The notes under the pieces were generated by a model, which was not told the DNA's origin, made no database searches, and was given only the letters and a program-made list of their open reading frames with translations. The position numbers were made by a program, and so were the translations under genes. From Elysia chlorotica (taxonomy: Eukaryota > Mollusca > Gastropoda > Plakobranchidae), in assembly GCA_003991915.1 (NCBI GenBank), contig RQTK01000288.1, forward strand, positions 306,387 through 370,386: a DNA stretch of 64,000 nucleotides. The letters run 5' to 3'. Positions 1 to 11,800 of the stretch are shown here, in pieces (within the stretch, counting starts at the first letter, position 1; every line of letters starts with the position of its first letter).

Positions 1-66
<66 letters not shown>

Positions 67-80
67 TCGCTCTCGCTCGC
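1..80. repeat. (TC)n array at the window edge
   Basis: TC units from base 1, so the array may extend outside the window. Confidence 0.95.
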
Positions 81-1547
81 TCATTCGGTGTCTATGTCTC
101 TCTATTTCGCATTCAAGCTCCCTCACTTTCTATCCTACGTCCTATCACAGCATTAATTCTTGTCTTCTTTCTCCCCAGCAGGTAAGGGTCAAGAATGTGT
201 GAAGCAAAGATCAGTAGGATAACCACCAATTTTTTGCCGGCACATCCTTACCTCCCTTTTGACAGTGTCTGAATATCACAGCTGTTGGTTATCGAATTAA
301 GGGACGCAATTAAACTAAAATATAAAAATGAACATGTAAGGGTTATCACTCTTCCATTGTATACACCTATAAAATAAAAGATTGATTTTCGTCTCCACAG
401 TTTTTATATGATTACGTGTTGTTGTTTTTTAGCCTAATTTTTTAACAAAGTTTAAAGTTTACCAGTATGCTATACATTTAAAATATAGTTTAAAACGTTT
501 TCAAATTCTCATATTATTCTCAAACAAGACCACGAGGATTATTTTGCGTGGTTATTTTACAGAATAAAGAAATTGTACTAGTCCTTCTAGGGTAAAGTGG
601 TTAACAAGTTATTCAGAGAAATTACATTTTTTTAACGAAACAAAAACCAAACATGGAAATTGGAATGAAAAACAAGATACGTACGATAGATATGCTCTGA
701 AAACATGCATGAATTATAAAAAGTAAGGTTAACAATGTAATACTTATTGTCACTGTTAGCACAGACTAATTAGCACGACGTTACACTAAATTAATTTTCC
801 ACAATCACACGGTCCCAAAGTTTTCCGTTAGAAAAAGGTCTATGATTCACAACGAGCTGATTTTACATCTCCTCACATGAGTACATCACGATCAGCGGTT
901 TAGGTCCAAAGATTCACATCCGTTTTAATTGAACTTTTTGTATCAATTGACCATCGTACATTTCTTATCTTACGAGGTAAAGTTATGTTTCGGTTATCAA
1001 AACTTCGCAGATAAAAAAAAAATAGGTGATGTTATTTTATCAGGAATTCAAAAAAGATAATTAAAAAATAGCGTATGTCGGTAACAATTCATCACCTCAA
1101 TGTAAAATGTCCTTTGTCGGTTCTAGAATGGACTAAATGTTTAGTGTTTTTAAAATGAGATAGGAGAATATACATCTAAGGTGGTGAATAACTCTGCAGG
1201 CTGTAAAATACATATAAATTAATGTGTTATTAATGTTGATCTCTGACATACATTGTGTAAGATTCGATAATATGTGCGGATTCCATTCTGATAAAAGTTA
1301 TCTGCATATCTCTCTAGATAAAGGTTCTCTAGCTATCTCTATAGATTTAAAGCCTAGATTTTTATCTAAATAATTAAAGTATTACACGCCTTTGTTGTTG
1401 TTTTTTTTCATTATTTAGAGATAATTTTTCTAGCGAGTTATATAAGTGGATTATGTTTATGAATTTTGTTAGTTAATTGTGGTTATCATAACACTAATTT
1501 GTCAGGACACCTGATGGTATTATGATGATGGTGTAATAGTGGTGGTG
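81..1547. other. Intergenic, nothing recognised
   Basis: AT-rich sequence with no supported exon. A G-rich run closes it at 1552-1576. Confidence 0.6.
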
Positions 1548-1639
1548 TGTGTGGGGGGGGGGGGGGAGGGGGGGAGAAAAGATGGTAGCAGTGGTGTCAT
1601 TGGTAGGGATGGTGGTTGTAGGTGCTATCCCCGAACTGT

Positions 1640-1765
1640 CTCTGTGTGACAGCGCGTTAACTTGTCAGACGTTGGACTTTGGGGTTCGTCCACAATTCAA
1701 CCTATAAATTATAGTGCTACATTGGACGCTAAACAACAAATATACTCTCACGTTATTACCCTTAG
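1640..1765 (+). mobile_element. SINE tail fragment
   Basis: It reads ctctgtgtgacagcgcg, then gttcgtccacaattcaacc, then attggacgctaaacaacaaa, matching the shared tail. Confidence 0.55.
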
Positions 1766-2275
1766 GATCTCGAAGGGTTGGTGAAATACGTATCGACCTG
1801 GGCCATTTTTTCTTTTTACTTTTAAGCCATTCTAAAATAAAGTTGAAATGGAAAATCCGGACACGCAACTGATGTCTCCTGACCCTCGCAGGTTATCTAA
1901 TCAACATCATCAGATAAAACATTTTTTGGCCCTGTTAATGTTACAACTATATGAGCAATCCCTTTTAACACACAGTACTTTTGAAGGGTTATATCTTAAT
2001 ATGATTTTGACAATAAATCATTTTAAAAGGCATGTCTATGAATAATTAAGTAAAATGTACCGTCTTTTCTGCCTAAAGATGTTTATGTTTTATTTTTCTT
2101 AATCAAGAATTGAGAGAATTATGTAAATACATGTATTTGAATTTTGGGTTTGTATCAAATAATTATATTCAGTCAGTGGACAACATTAATTTATCTATCT
2201 AATCAACCCTCAAAATGTCTCACCTCGTTTGTCAAATATCCTTTCTCTCTTTAAATCGTATTTCGAGTGTTTCAG

Positions 2276-2390
2276 AAATCAGGTAGAAATGCACATTTAC
2301 AACTGGAGTAACGATTTCTTGAAGATTCCCACACCCTTACGTTCCTTCCTGGTGCTTGGCGCTTTGTATGTTTTACTGATGTTAATATCA
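2276..2390 (+). other. Weak candidate coding exon, unrecognised
   Basis: Between an acceptor-like gtgtttcag and a consensus donor gtaagt lies an open frame. From the ATG at 2289 it encodes 34 residues ending in a hydrophobic stretch (RSFLVLGALYVLLMLIS) in phase 0. It looks like a membrane protein start, but no continuing exon was found downstream and no family was recognised. Confidence 0.22.
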
Positions 2391-3289
2391 GTAAGTTCGG
2401 TTTGTGTCCTTATAATACAACAGGTTGAGACCAAAAACAAAACAATATCCCTGGACTGGGTCTGTGTCACAGCACTATGTTAGACATTACTTGTATAACT
2501 CATCCTCAAAACATAATAAGTACTGGCAATAAATTTGAAGGAACTACTTAATTACAAGTTGATTATGAAAGCCATGACATTTGTAGAAATACATTTTTAA
2601 AAAAATTGAAGAATATTGAGCTGCAAAGAGTTGGTGAAAACATTAAGAGAGCATTAAGTGTCACCACTGCTCTTAACTGTCACTATCCCTTCACGGTTAG
2701 GTGTAACGCAGTGGGTTGGGGAAATCTCAGATATGCGTAGTAAAAAAAACATATTGTTAGCTAATTGTGCCTATAATTTCATTTCCCACTTGCAGTCACA
2801 CGCATTGACTTAAAAGTGTAGACGGGCTCATACCCTTGCCGCGCACAGCACTTTTGGCGATAACAGTGTGTGGTCGCACCTTGAACAATGAGACCCACAC
2901 TTGTCTGCTGGCTGACTTCCTGTATAGTAATAAACCTGTCTCCGCAGTATTATACCATTTTTGGGCAAAAGTATGCCAAATTATGAACACAAAAAAGACA
3001 AATTTTAATGATGGTTTCCCGCGAGCGCAGAGCTAGGATGGGGGTCTTATCTTCCCGAGCGGGAGCTTCCTGTCTGTCTCCTGGCTAACGCGTCGCTTAG
3101 TCTATCTAGTCTTTAAATAGAATATCACTGGTCACACGCGACATACGCACATAATCATCATGACAGTGGTGAAATATTAATTCATATTAAATGGACATCA
3201 TTTAATCGGCAACCTCGTTGAATAGGAAAAGATATTTAGTAATGAACCTCGCACTAAGTTTAAACTCAATCTGGTACACGCTATCTTAG

Positions 3290-3485
3290 ACAAGGTGGTG
3301 CGACAGTGAAACACGCTGATTTATTTCAGGAGGTTGTGGGTTCGAACCCAGAAATAAGCGCATTTTTCTCATCCCCTAATAGTTTGATCGGTGTCTGTAT
3401 AATTAACCAGCTGAGATGTGGCATCTTCGCTCTTTCTCTGGGCTGTAAATACAACGCCGCCATAAACTATAATGCTTAACAATAT
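3290..3485 (+). mobile_element. Possible tRNA-derived SINE
   Basis: A B box (gtgggttcgaaccca) at about 3339 follows a decayed A region. Downstream, gatcggtgtctgtataatta and gctgagatgtggcat weakly recall the shared SINE body. Confidence 0.45.
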
Positions 3486-3548
3486 AAGATTAAGAAGACT
3501 TACGACGCATCGTAAGCTACCACGATATTGTACTTACGGCCCTATTAG

Positions 3549-3549
3549 A

Positions 3550-3594
<45 letters not shown>
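3549..3594. repeat. (AG)n array
   Basis: Pure AG units. A second, imperfect AG array lies at 3932-4013. Confidence 0.95.
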
Positions 3595-3595
<1 letters not shown>

Positions 3596-3931
3596 CTGTC
3601 TCACAAAAAAAGAATTACCCAATATCAATAAAAGGTAAGTAAACTAGCAAAACAAACCAGAATGTTCCAAAGAAGAAAAGGAAGATCAAACCTAAGATGA
3701 AGATATGAAATCACACACCGATTCGGTTTGCTTGGGTGGAAAGACAAAAGATCTGGGTACTGGAGGATGGTTCGAATATCGCGATGTTTCAACTAGCACA
3801 GCATGCTGTTAAGAGAGGCAAGAACGGGAAACCCTCCAACCCTGAAACCCTCGTGCTGGTGCGCACTGCGCAGACCACTTGACCCGGGACAAACTGCGAC
3901 TTAGACCACAAATCGCAAAATGTCCATTGTG

Positions 3932-3932
3932 G

Positions 3933-3982
<50 letters not shown>

Positions 3983-4013
3983 GAGAGACAGAGACAGAGA
4001 GAGAGAGTGAGTG
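3932..4013. repeat. Imperfect (AG)n array
   Basis: AG units with occasional acagac interruptions. Confidence 0.9.
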
Positions 4014-4014
4014 A

Positions 4015-5455
4015 TTTAAGTGCGAAAACACAGATAGAGGGGGAAAAACTGTTTATCAGGTACTTAAGTACTGACTACCGATAAGAGCTAAGTTTTTATG
4101 TTGAGAATAATATTATGTCCACTGTTTGTTGCTGCTTAGTATTACATAGGCTATAATTTGGACGAGTCCTAGGACTAACGTCTGACAATTTACATGCTGC
4201 TTCACAGACACACATAATTATTAGCACAGGCTAGCTACAAATCTCTTGGCCTATTTTTTTCCTTCTTATATATATATATACCGGGAAGAATACCGCCAAA
4301 TGGTCTGCTGACAATGAGTACTTAGTTTCAAAATTTATGTCGTCACCGACAAAACCAGAGGAGAATAAACGCGGAACTAGATCGAGGCTCGAACCACTGA
4401 TCGACTGCACTTGTAAAGGAGGCGATGCTTTAGCCACAGCATCACCCGCTAGTGGGGCCGCTACCATAATACCCAAACAGGAAAACACGCAAGCTAAAAG
4501 ATGTGAAAGTAAAAGACGTGTGTTCCAGACAAAATATGCCAGATGTTCGTGTGTTTAGCGTTGAAAGTCCAAATGCAATAAATTGGTTTTAAAGAAAAAT
4601 ACAGAAAAAAAGTTACAAAAAATGCCAACATCTTTGGATGACCTTCCTCGCTCCTCGACCTGTGTGAAGCTGTGAACTCCATGACTCTCAGAACGTGCTT
4701 CTACCTGGTAATACACCTGCATGTCCGTACTCACATCAGATGTCATGCTGCTGTACTCACGTTCCTTTCATCTGAAATGCACAACATATATACGAGAGGG
4801 GTGAAGCAGGAAGGAAACAAATAATCTCAATAGGCCTACGTGTCAAATAAGACGCAGGCCCACTGGGTGTGTGGAACCCATGCAACGAATAGAAGAGTAG
4901 CTGTTTACACCGCCTTTTCAGTGCTTTATGTTAAGACCAGTCACGAAAAGGACTGCATCTGAGAAGCAAGGTGTTTAAATGATTTTCTGTGTTCAAATTA
5001 TGGACGTTTACATATGTTTATTTAAGGACCACCAACCCCTCCCCTAAATAACAAAAAAACACAAAAACAGCACACAAAAAACCACACACAAGAAACGAAT
5101 AAACAAAAGAAAGCAAACAAAAGAAATGGTAAAACAACAGTCTGTGGAGGCAGCGCGTGTGTTACTCTGACTCGTGTCAACCCCCTGATCACATACAAAT
5201 TAACACACAAAAAAAAAAACACATTTTATTTGAAACCACAATAATAATGTCCAAACTGGCTCGTTGCACGTTTCTGCCATGGATTGCACCTTAAGTAAAG
5301 GAAAAAGAACGAACCATAACATGCTGATTTGAAGCGCTACCCGTAGCAGTAATTAGTAATTTATGTTGTTGTTCTTTTCTTTTTTTTTTTTTTTATCTAT
5401 CCCCGCCCTCACAGCTCCCAATCTTAGATCACCAAAAATGCATGCACACGAGAGA
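4015..5455. other. Intergenic, nothing firm
   Basis: It contains a weak SINE tail remnant (about 4150-4240, reverse), a TA run near 4270, and A-rich and T-rich tracts. Short open frames here show no family signal. Confidence 0.55.
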
Positions 5456-5568
5456 TTTAACCTTTTCCCATCACCCCGCACACATACGGGTTCATAGGCC
5501 TACGCTCTTGTGGCAGCAGCTTTTTGCACCGACCTGCACACCTTTCATTTCATCGTCATTATCATTAC
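5456..5568. mobile_element. MITE-like element, truncated
   Basis: ttaaccttttcccatca followed by the internal match to 20019 (ctgcacacctttcatttca). It is cut off where a trinucleotide array begins. Confidence 0.45.
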
Positions 5569-5569
5569 T

Positions 5570-5845
5570 ACTGCTGCTAGTATTGTTTTCATCATTGTCA
5601 TTAGTATTCTATGAAGATTATAAATACTATCACTACTACTACTACTATCATCACCACTATTACCATCATCATCACTTCTGCCATTATCACCATTAGCACT
5701 ACTTCCATTATTTGTATTACTACCACCATAATCAGTATCACTGTTATTGCCATCCTCGTTTCTAATATTTTTGCTTTTTTTGCCATTGTTACCACTAACA
5801 CTACCACAACCATCACTATTATTATCATCGTTATTATAAAATTAC
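5570..5845. repeat. Degenerate ATC/ACT trinucleotide region
   Basis: Mixed atc, act and att units. It yields open frames on both strands that are only repeat translation. Confidence 0.9.
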
Positions 5846-5859
5846 ACTGAAGAGTGGTA

Positions 5860-7850
5860 AGCTTACTAATGTTACTAATAATATTGATGTCATTGCTGTT
5901 CCTTCCATAAATTATACATTTTATAAAACATACCCGCTTCTTTACGTTCTGCCGGGCCTGCGACAAAAGAAAGTTTAATGTTGTTTTCCTATCTGGCAAC
6001 TTCTCAATTGCCTTGAATTTAACCTTGGTGATGCAAATGTCCAAAATGAAAACAAACATGGCGGGTTATACAAACTTGACAAACTGACTGGATAGGCTAC
6101 ACGATTTTGTTATCAAGTAAGGTTCTTGACATTGTTTTTTGCTTGTAAATCTAGATTAATTAAATGGTTTCTTCCGGATTTTGAGCAGTTTTTCAAATTT
6201 CATTTCCTTCTTTCAAGTTTCATTTGAGAATATAGATCTATAGAATCTAGCCTACAGGGTAGAATGCATTTAAACATGTTTGTCACGCATTTTATCCTTA
6301 GAAACTAAATATCTAGCCATCTCGTTAGATCTAGTTCTGGGTCATCTAATCTACAAGAGTGACTCTAAGAAATAACAGTAAGCTTGAAACCTTGAATATC
6401 CATATTGAGGTATGATTTTGAAAATATGAAGATTTTGCATCTATAGCTTGGTTGCATAGATCTACATGTTTACTTTACTGTTTACATGGTCATACTCATT
6501 TATGCTGTAAAGTATCACCCCCCTAATGGACACCCCTCCAGCCTTTACCCTGAGTATTCCGAAGAAGCTCATGGCATTGTGATCGATTTCCTCAAGTCTT
6601 ATAAATTATCAAACTTTTTTCACCCTGTTGTTTTCTAAAATGTATGCTGGAATGGGACCAAGTTGACTGAATCCAGAGCTTTTCTTTTAAAGCTTAAAAA
6701 TACAAAAAAATAAAACATGAATACAATCATTGAAGAGAGACAGATGAGAAGAGGGAGGGACACAGACAAACAGAGAGGGGGGATAGAGGGAGAGGACAGA
6801 CAGAAAGAGAACGAAAAAAGAAGAGACAAACAGATTGGCAGACATTCAAACAGACAAACTGATAGGCAGAGAGAAAGTATTGTCTCATATAAAAACAATT
6901 TTCCTGAAAGGTCACCTGAGGTACTAGTTTTTTATTCCTCCTCTTAGCCAGTCCGATTTAAACACCATAAACAAAAGACCCTGTGTTACCTGTTAGTGTT
7001 AGGACATATGTTGACCTGTCTGACAGATTCAGCATTATGAGGTAGATTGCTGAAGCTAACCAGGTGAAAAGCTATTTTGAGCTTTGCCTACGTGCACTTT
7101 AGCAGGAGTTGACATGTGTTAAGATCTTATGATTTGCACTTGTGACATATAGGCTCTTGTGCATGCTAGAAGGAAATACTGAAAGTCCTATTACTCTCAT
7201 AGTTCTACATGGATTGTTCCTGGGTGGAAGGAGTTATAAATTGTCACCTGTAGATAATAAATAATTTATTATAGCAAATAGTTGGCATCATGAATTCTCC
7301 ATGCTTTCGTGGTTTTCAAAAACATAAAATCATAAGATCTTGGTTTGAAATTGTGTTCAACACTCCATAAGTTCCTCTCAGATTCTTCAGCAAATAAAAG
7401 TTAAACTCTATAGATGTTTATAGCATTACCACATTAAGAAATGTCTGATTCTTAGTTCCTATGAAACCTCTGTTGTATTACAAAAATAAATGAGTTTTGT
7501 GTAAAAAATACCTTACTCTCTAGTGGATGGAATGAAAGGCAAGTAATGTAATTTTTGTCCCCCTCTTCTGTATGGTTTTAAATAGAAATTCTGTTGTTGT
7601 TGTTGTTGTTTTAGTTGTGGGTTGTTGTTTTTTCGTACATGAAGAATGTGGAGCTGAGATTTGGTGTTATATGCTAAATGTTTTTAAAAAATTAAACCAT
7701 TAACGAAACAAAGAACAAACAATGATCGCAGCAACTTTAACTTTGTACAATTTTAAGGCAAATGATTATTTTTTTGCACAAGAGCCGTTCAAATTTTCCT
7801 CACCCTTCATTTCATTTATTTTATTGAATTTTATTTTTAGGAAATATTCT
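5860..7850. other. Region upstream of MYO19, no coding exon seen
   Basis: AT-rich, with an AG-rich stretch (6736-6880) and a (GTT)n near 7592. The MYO19 promoter and any non-coding first exon probably lie here, but no specific element can be called. Confidence 0.5.
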
Positions 7851-7888
7851 GGGGGGGGGGTTTGTCCATTATCCATGTCAGCACTTGC

Positions 7889-7931
<43 letters not shown>

Positions 7932-7985
7932 TTTATTTTTATTATTATTGTTGTTGTTCTTGTTGTTATTATCATTATTTTATAT
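7889..7985. repeat. (ATT)n array just upstream of MYO19
   Basis: ATT units ending about 75 bp before the proposed MYO19 start codon. A G tract precedes it (7851-7860). Confidence 0.92.
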
Positions 7986-8060
7986 AGACTGTTTATGAGA
8001 CCAGTATCTCTCTTTTTTCTTTCATTATGTGAACATGTATATAGACTCTGATTGTGTGAG

Positions 8061-8770
8061 ATGAGTCTCCAGGAGAACACGCCCCTCTCAAGGTGGAACT
8101 CCGGGTCCACAGACCAGAAGTTTGAAGGATCAGTCCTGGCCAAGACAACCACGTCAAAGTCGACTGGCAGTGAGAGTTTCACAGTGGTAAAGGACTCACC
8201 TTTCTTTTCTTTAAAACATGATGATAGCAACAGATATACCAAATGTTTTTTTGGCATGAAATAGATTTGTATTGTATCCCTATAAATATTGAATAGTTCT
8301 GGAAAGTTTTGCAAAGTTTCCTGGAACAATTTTTAAAAATTCATGGGGTATTTTTGTCTTGAGGTGTAGAAACCCTATATATTCAATGGATTCTAATTTA
8401 CGGTAACCTTCTAACTCTTCTTGCTCTTGGTTTCCCAACCTTCTATAGGGCCAGTTGGTTTACAAGAGAGATGACCAACACGGCTGGGTCCCGGCCACAG
8501 TTGTCGGAATCTGCGAAGGCACCGTCATCTTGGAGCTTCATGATGGACAGGTATTTGGGAAGGTTTACCAGAGAAAAAAAAAACCAGTGATTTAAATCAA
8601 CAGATTTTCAGTATAAAAAAAAATAAACTTGGCAGGTCAAAGTTCAGTGAAGGTTTGTCAAGGGGTTATGTTTATTTTTGAATCGTAAAATAGTAATGTC
8701 TTTTCAGTTTACACATAAATATTTTATATTATTTTACTATTATTAATTAATTATTGATATTGATATTATA

Positions 8771-8828
<58 letters not shown>

Positions 8829-11800
8829 TTATTATATCAGTTATTGTATTTATAGTATTTTTATTTCAACTGTTAACATTTTTATTGTTTGCTTTCAAAT
8901 CTAGTCATGGATAATGTTCATGCTCACCAGTTTTGGTTTCTACCTTTTGTTTTCCTTGCCAGAGAATTAAGCAGAAACCAAGCAGTTTACTTTTACAATG
9001 TGAGCACTGTGACTTGGCCAAGATTTCTAATTTGACTGAAGTAACCCCCATCAATGAGGCCACAGGTGAGAGCTAAGAAATGTAAATTGTGTTTGGATAT
9101 AGCACACCGTGTTGCGGTTCAGGCTCTGCCACAGTAGCTTCATGGTTTAATTGCCATTAACTAAACTTGATTCTAAGCTACTTATTAAATAAAAAATTCT
9201 GTAAGAGAGAAAAGATTATAAGGAGGGTGCAGTAGCCGTGTGGTAGAAAATTTGCTTGAGACGCTTCTGTACAAGCCCTGCTCTGGTGTTTGTGATTTTT
9301 TTCCCCTCCTGATTTGGTTGGTTTAAGTCTAATTTGGCCGACCAAGTCCCGAGTATCATGCTCTGAAGTCCTGTCGCCATATAAGACTTTTCTTAAGACC
9401 TTGAAAATGTTAAAATAGTGTTTTGATTTTCTGAACACAGTTTCAGAGCCAATATTACTTTTTTCCAGAAAAATTTAGTTAAAAAACTTTACTCTACACA
9501 TATTTCTCTCATTTTCATTCAATTATTTAATTACTGTTTGTCTACGCTGAAATATTAATTTTGACCACAGTGTGCTTAAAGAATACCAAATCTTTTTTTT
9601 TAAAGGTGTCTAACCACAGTATTTTGGGGAGTAGCTCTAATTTATTACACTTCTTTAAGTCGGTAGAAAGAATGATTTATTTCTAAAAGCTGTTTGATCC
9701 TTCAATTTAAAGTCTTTCTAAAGATCGAACAAAAGACAATATCCCTGACTTAACTAACCCACATTAGTCTTTGTAAAGAGCATACCACAAATTACCAGAG
9801 ACAATCGTCATGGAGTGCTATGCCGGTTGGCGTCTGCGACCATGTCTCTCCACATCTCTCGGTCCTCGCACATTTCACAATCAGGTCGATCGCTTTGCCT
9901 GCACTAATCGAACTTCTCAGCCCATCACAAATCTTATCTCTGCATCTGCCTTCACTTCCTTTCCTTTCATTCTTTCAGTTGTGATAATGTGTTCTATTTT
10001 ATGTCAGCTCATAAAACTGACCTATCCTATCCCTTACTATCCCAAACCCTGTCTGACCATCTCCATGTGTCCAGTGCTGGAGTGCCTTGACCGGCGGTTT
10101 GCAGCTGACCGGTTCTACAGCCTGGCCGGCAGCACGGTGATCGCGGTCAACCCTTTCAAGGACGCCAGTGAGCTGTACACCATGGCCAGCATCTGGGAGT
10201 ACGACAGTCGCAAGAATAAGCAGGTCAGGTGCTTTTCTTGTTATTGTAATGGCTTTTTTTTTTATAATAATAGAAATAAAACATGGTATTTTTGTAGAAA
10301 TGGAATTTTCGTTATTCCCATGACCTGTTCTTTATGTCTGTGCTTTGCTCCTTTTTTTGTTGTTGTAATTGATCATCTTAAGAAAACTGTTTGAAATTAA
10401 TTTTGACAGTTACACACTCGCACACTGTCTGTATTTATAATTATATGGATTATTTTGAATGTATTTTTTTGTTTATTTGTTTATTAAGGCTGATTTCGAC
10501 ATTAGAATTAATTCAGTATCAGTCTCCAAATAATGTACCGGTACCAAAAGAAACTTAGGTAAAACATTAAGATATACATAATTATCAAATATTGTGGGGT
10601 GGGGTGCATTTTTTTCTGTTATAGAAAACTTTTAATTTAATGATTCATTCTTAAGTTTACTTATGCCTAAACTGAATTAGTAAATTTTAATTTTAAAAAT
10701 ATTTATATGTTTTGTCCCCACTGAATTAGCCTGTTTAAATCATCGTGTCATATTTGTGTATTTTAGAATCTAAGGCCCCATTTCCTAACAGTTATACTTG
10801 TGCGGTAAAGCATGTTTCTAAAGAACATTTATTTATGTGCAACTGCAAATTTTTGTGTAACGCCAATATATTGTTATTGCTAGGACCTATTCTTTACATA
10901 GATCAGCATTTCACTGACTTCAGGGACTTGTAAATTTTTCTCCCCCCCCCCCACTACCCCCACTAGAGTGTGGAGCCGCACGTGTACGTGGTTGCTGACG
11001 AGGCGTACACGCGTATGAAGCGACGCCTGGGCTGGGTCAACCAGAGCATCGTGGTCAGCGGGGAGAGCGGCGCAGGGAAGGTAACTCTCAACCTCTTCAC
11101 ACTGTTGTTGAATGTTCTTCTTCTACTAAGCTGATAGCCGCCCTTTGTCAATTTGTGAAGTAACTATGGTGAATCAGGCTCAAGTCGCTTGTATAAATTT
11201 TGAGCTAGAGCCCACTATAGAATGAAAAATCACTGGGTTTAAATTTTTTTCTCCACAAATAAAATATGATTCTCTGGTTCTAGAAATGATAGATTGGTAT
11301 GTTTTTTAATATCTCAGAGTGCATTTTAATTTCTATGCCTCTTGACACTCTATAACTAATTCACAAAGTGAAATTTGAGACTTGTGCCTGATTCACCCTG
11401 GTTGATTCATATTTAAATTTCATACTTTAATAAAATATTTGGTATCCCCACCCTGTCTCATAAAATTGTGAGACATCTGTCTTGGGGTCCATCCACAATA
11501 TAGCCTGTATAGTGCTCTTGTTGGATGTTAAAACCAACTTAACTACAACTGGTCTTCCCCCCACCCCCCACCACAAGTGTCACAGCTAAAGTTGTTTCAA
11601 GAATATCTAGGTCTTCCTAGTGTAAAGAGGGTGTGCATTTTTCCTTGATCAGTTTATGACCTGTGTTCATTTTTTTTTAAGAATATGAAAAAATCAGGTC
11701 ATGTAATCGAACATAATGCAGTATGGAAACAAATGTCAGGCCAATCTAGTGCTTCAAGAGTTAATGGCAAGTTCATTCTGAATTTTTTTTACAAGAAGGA

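Noticed and set aside
5601..6059. 152-codon minus-strand frame
   Set aside because: Most of it is the degenerate ATC/ACT trinucleotide region, with no family signal in the rest.
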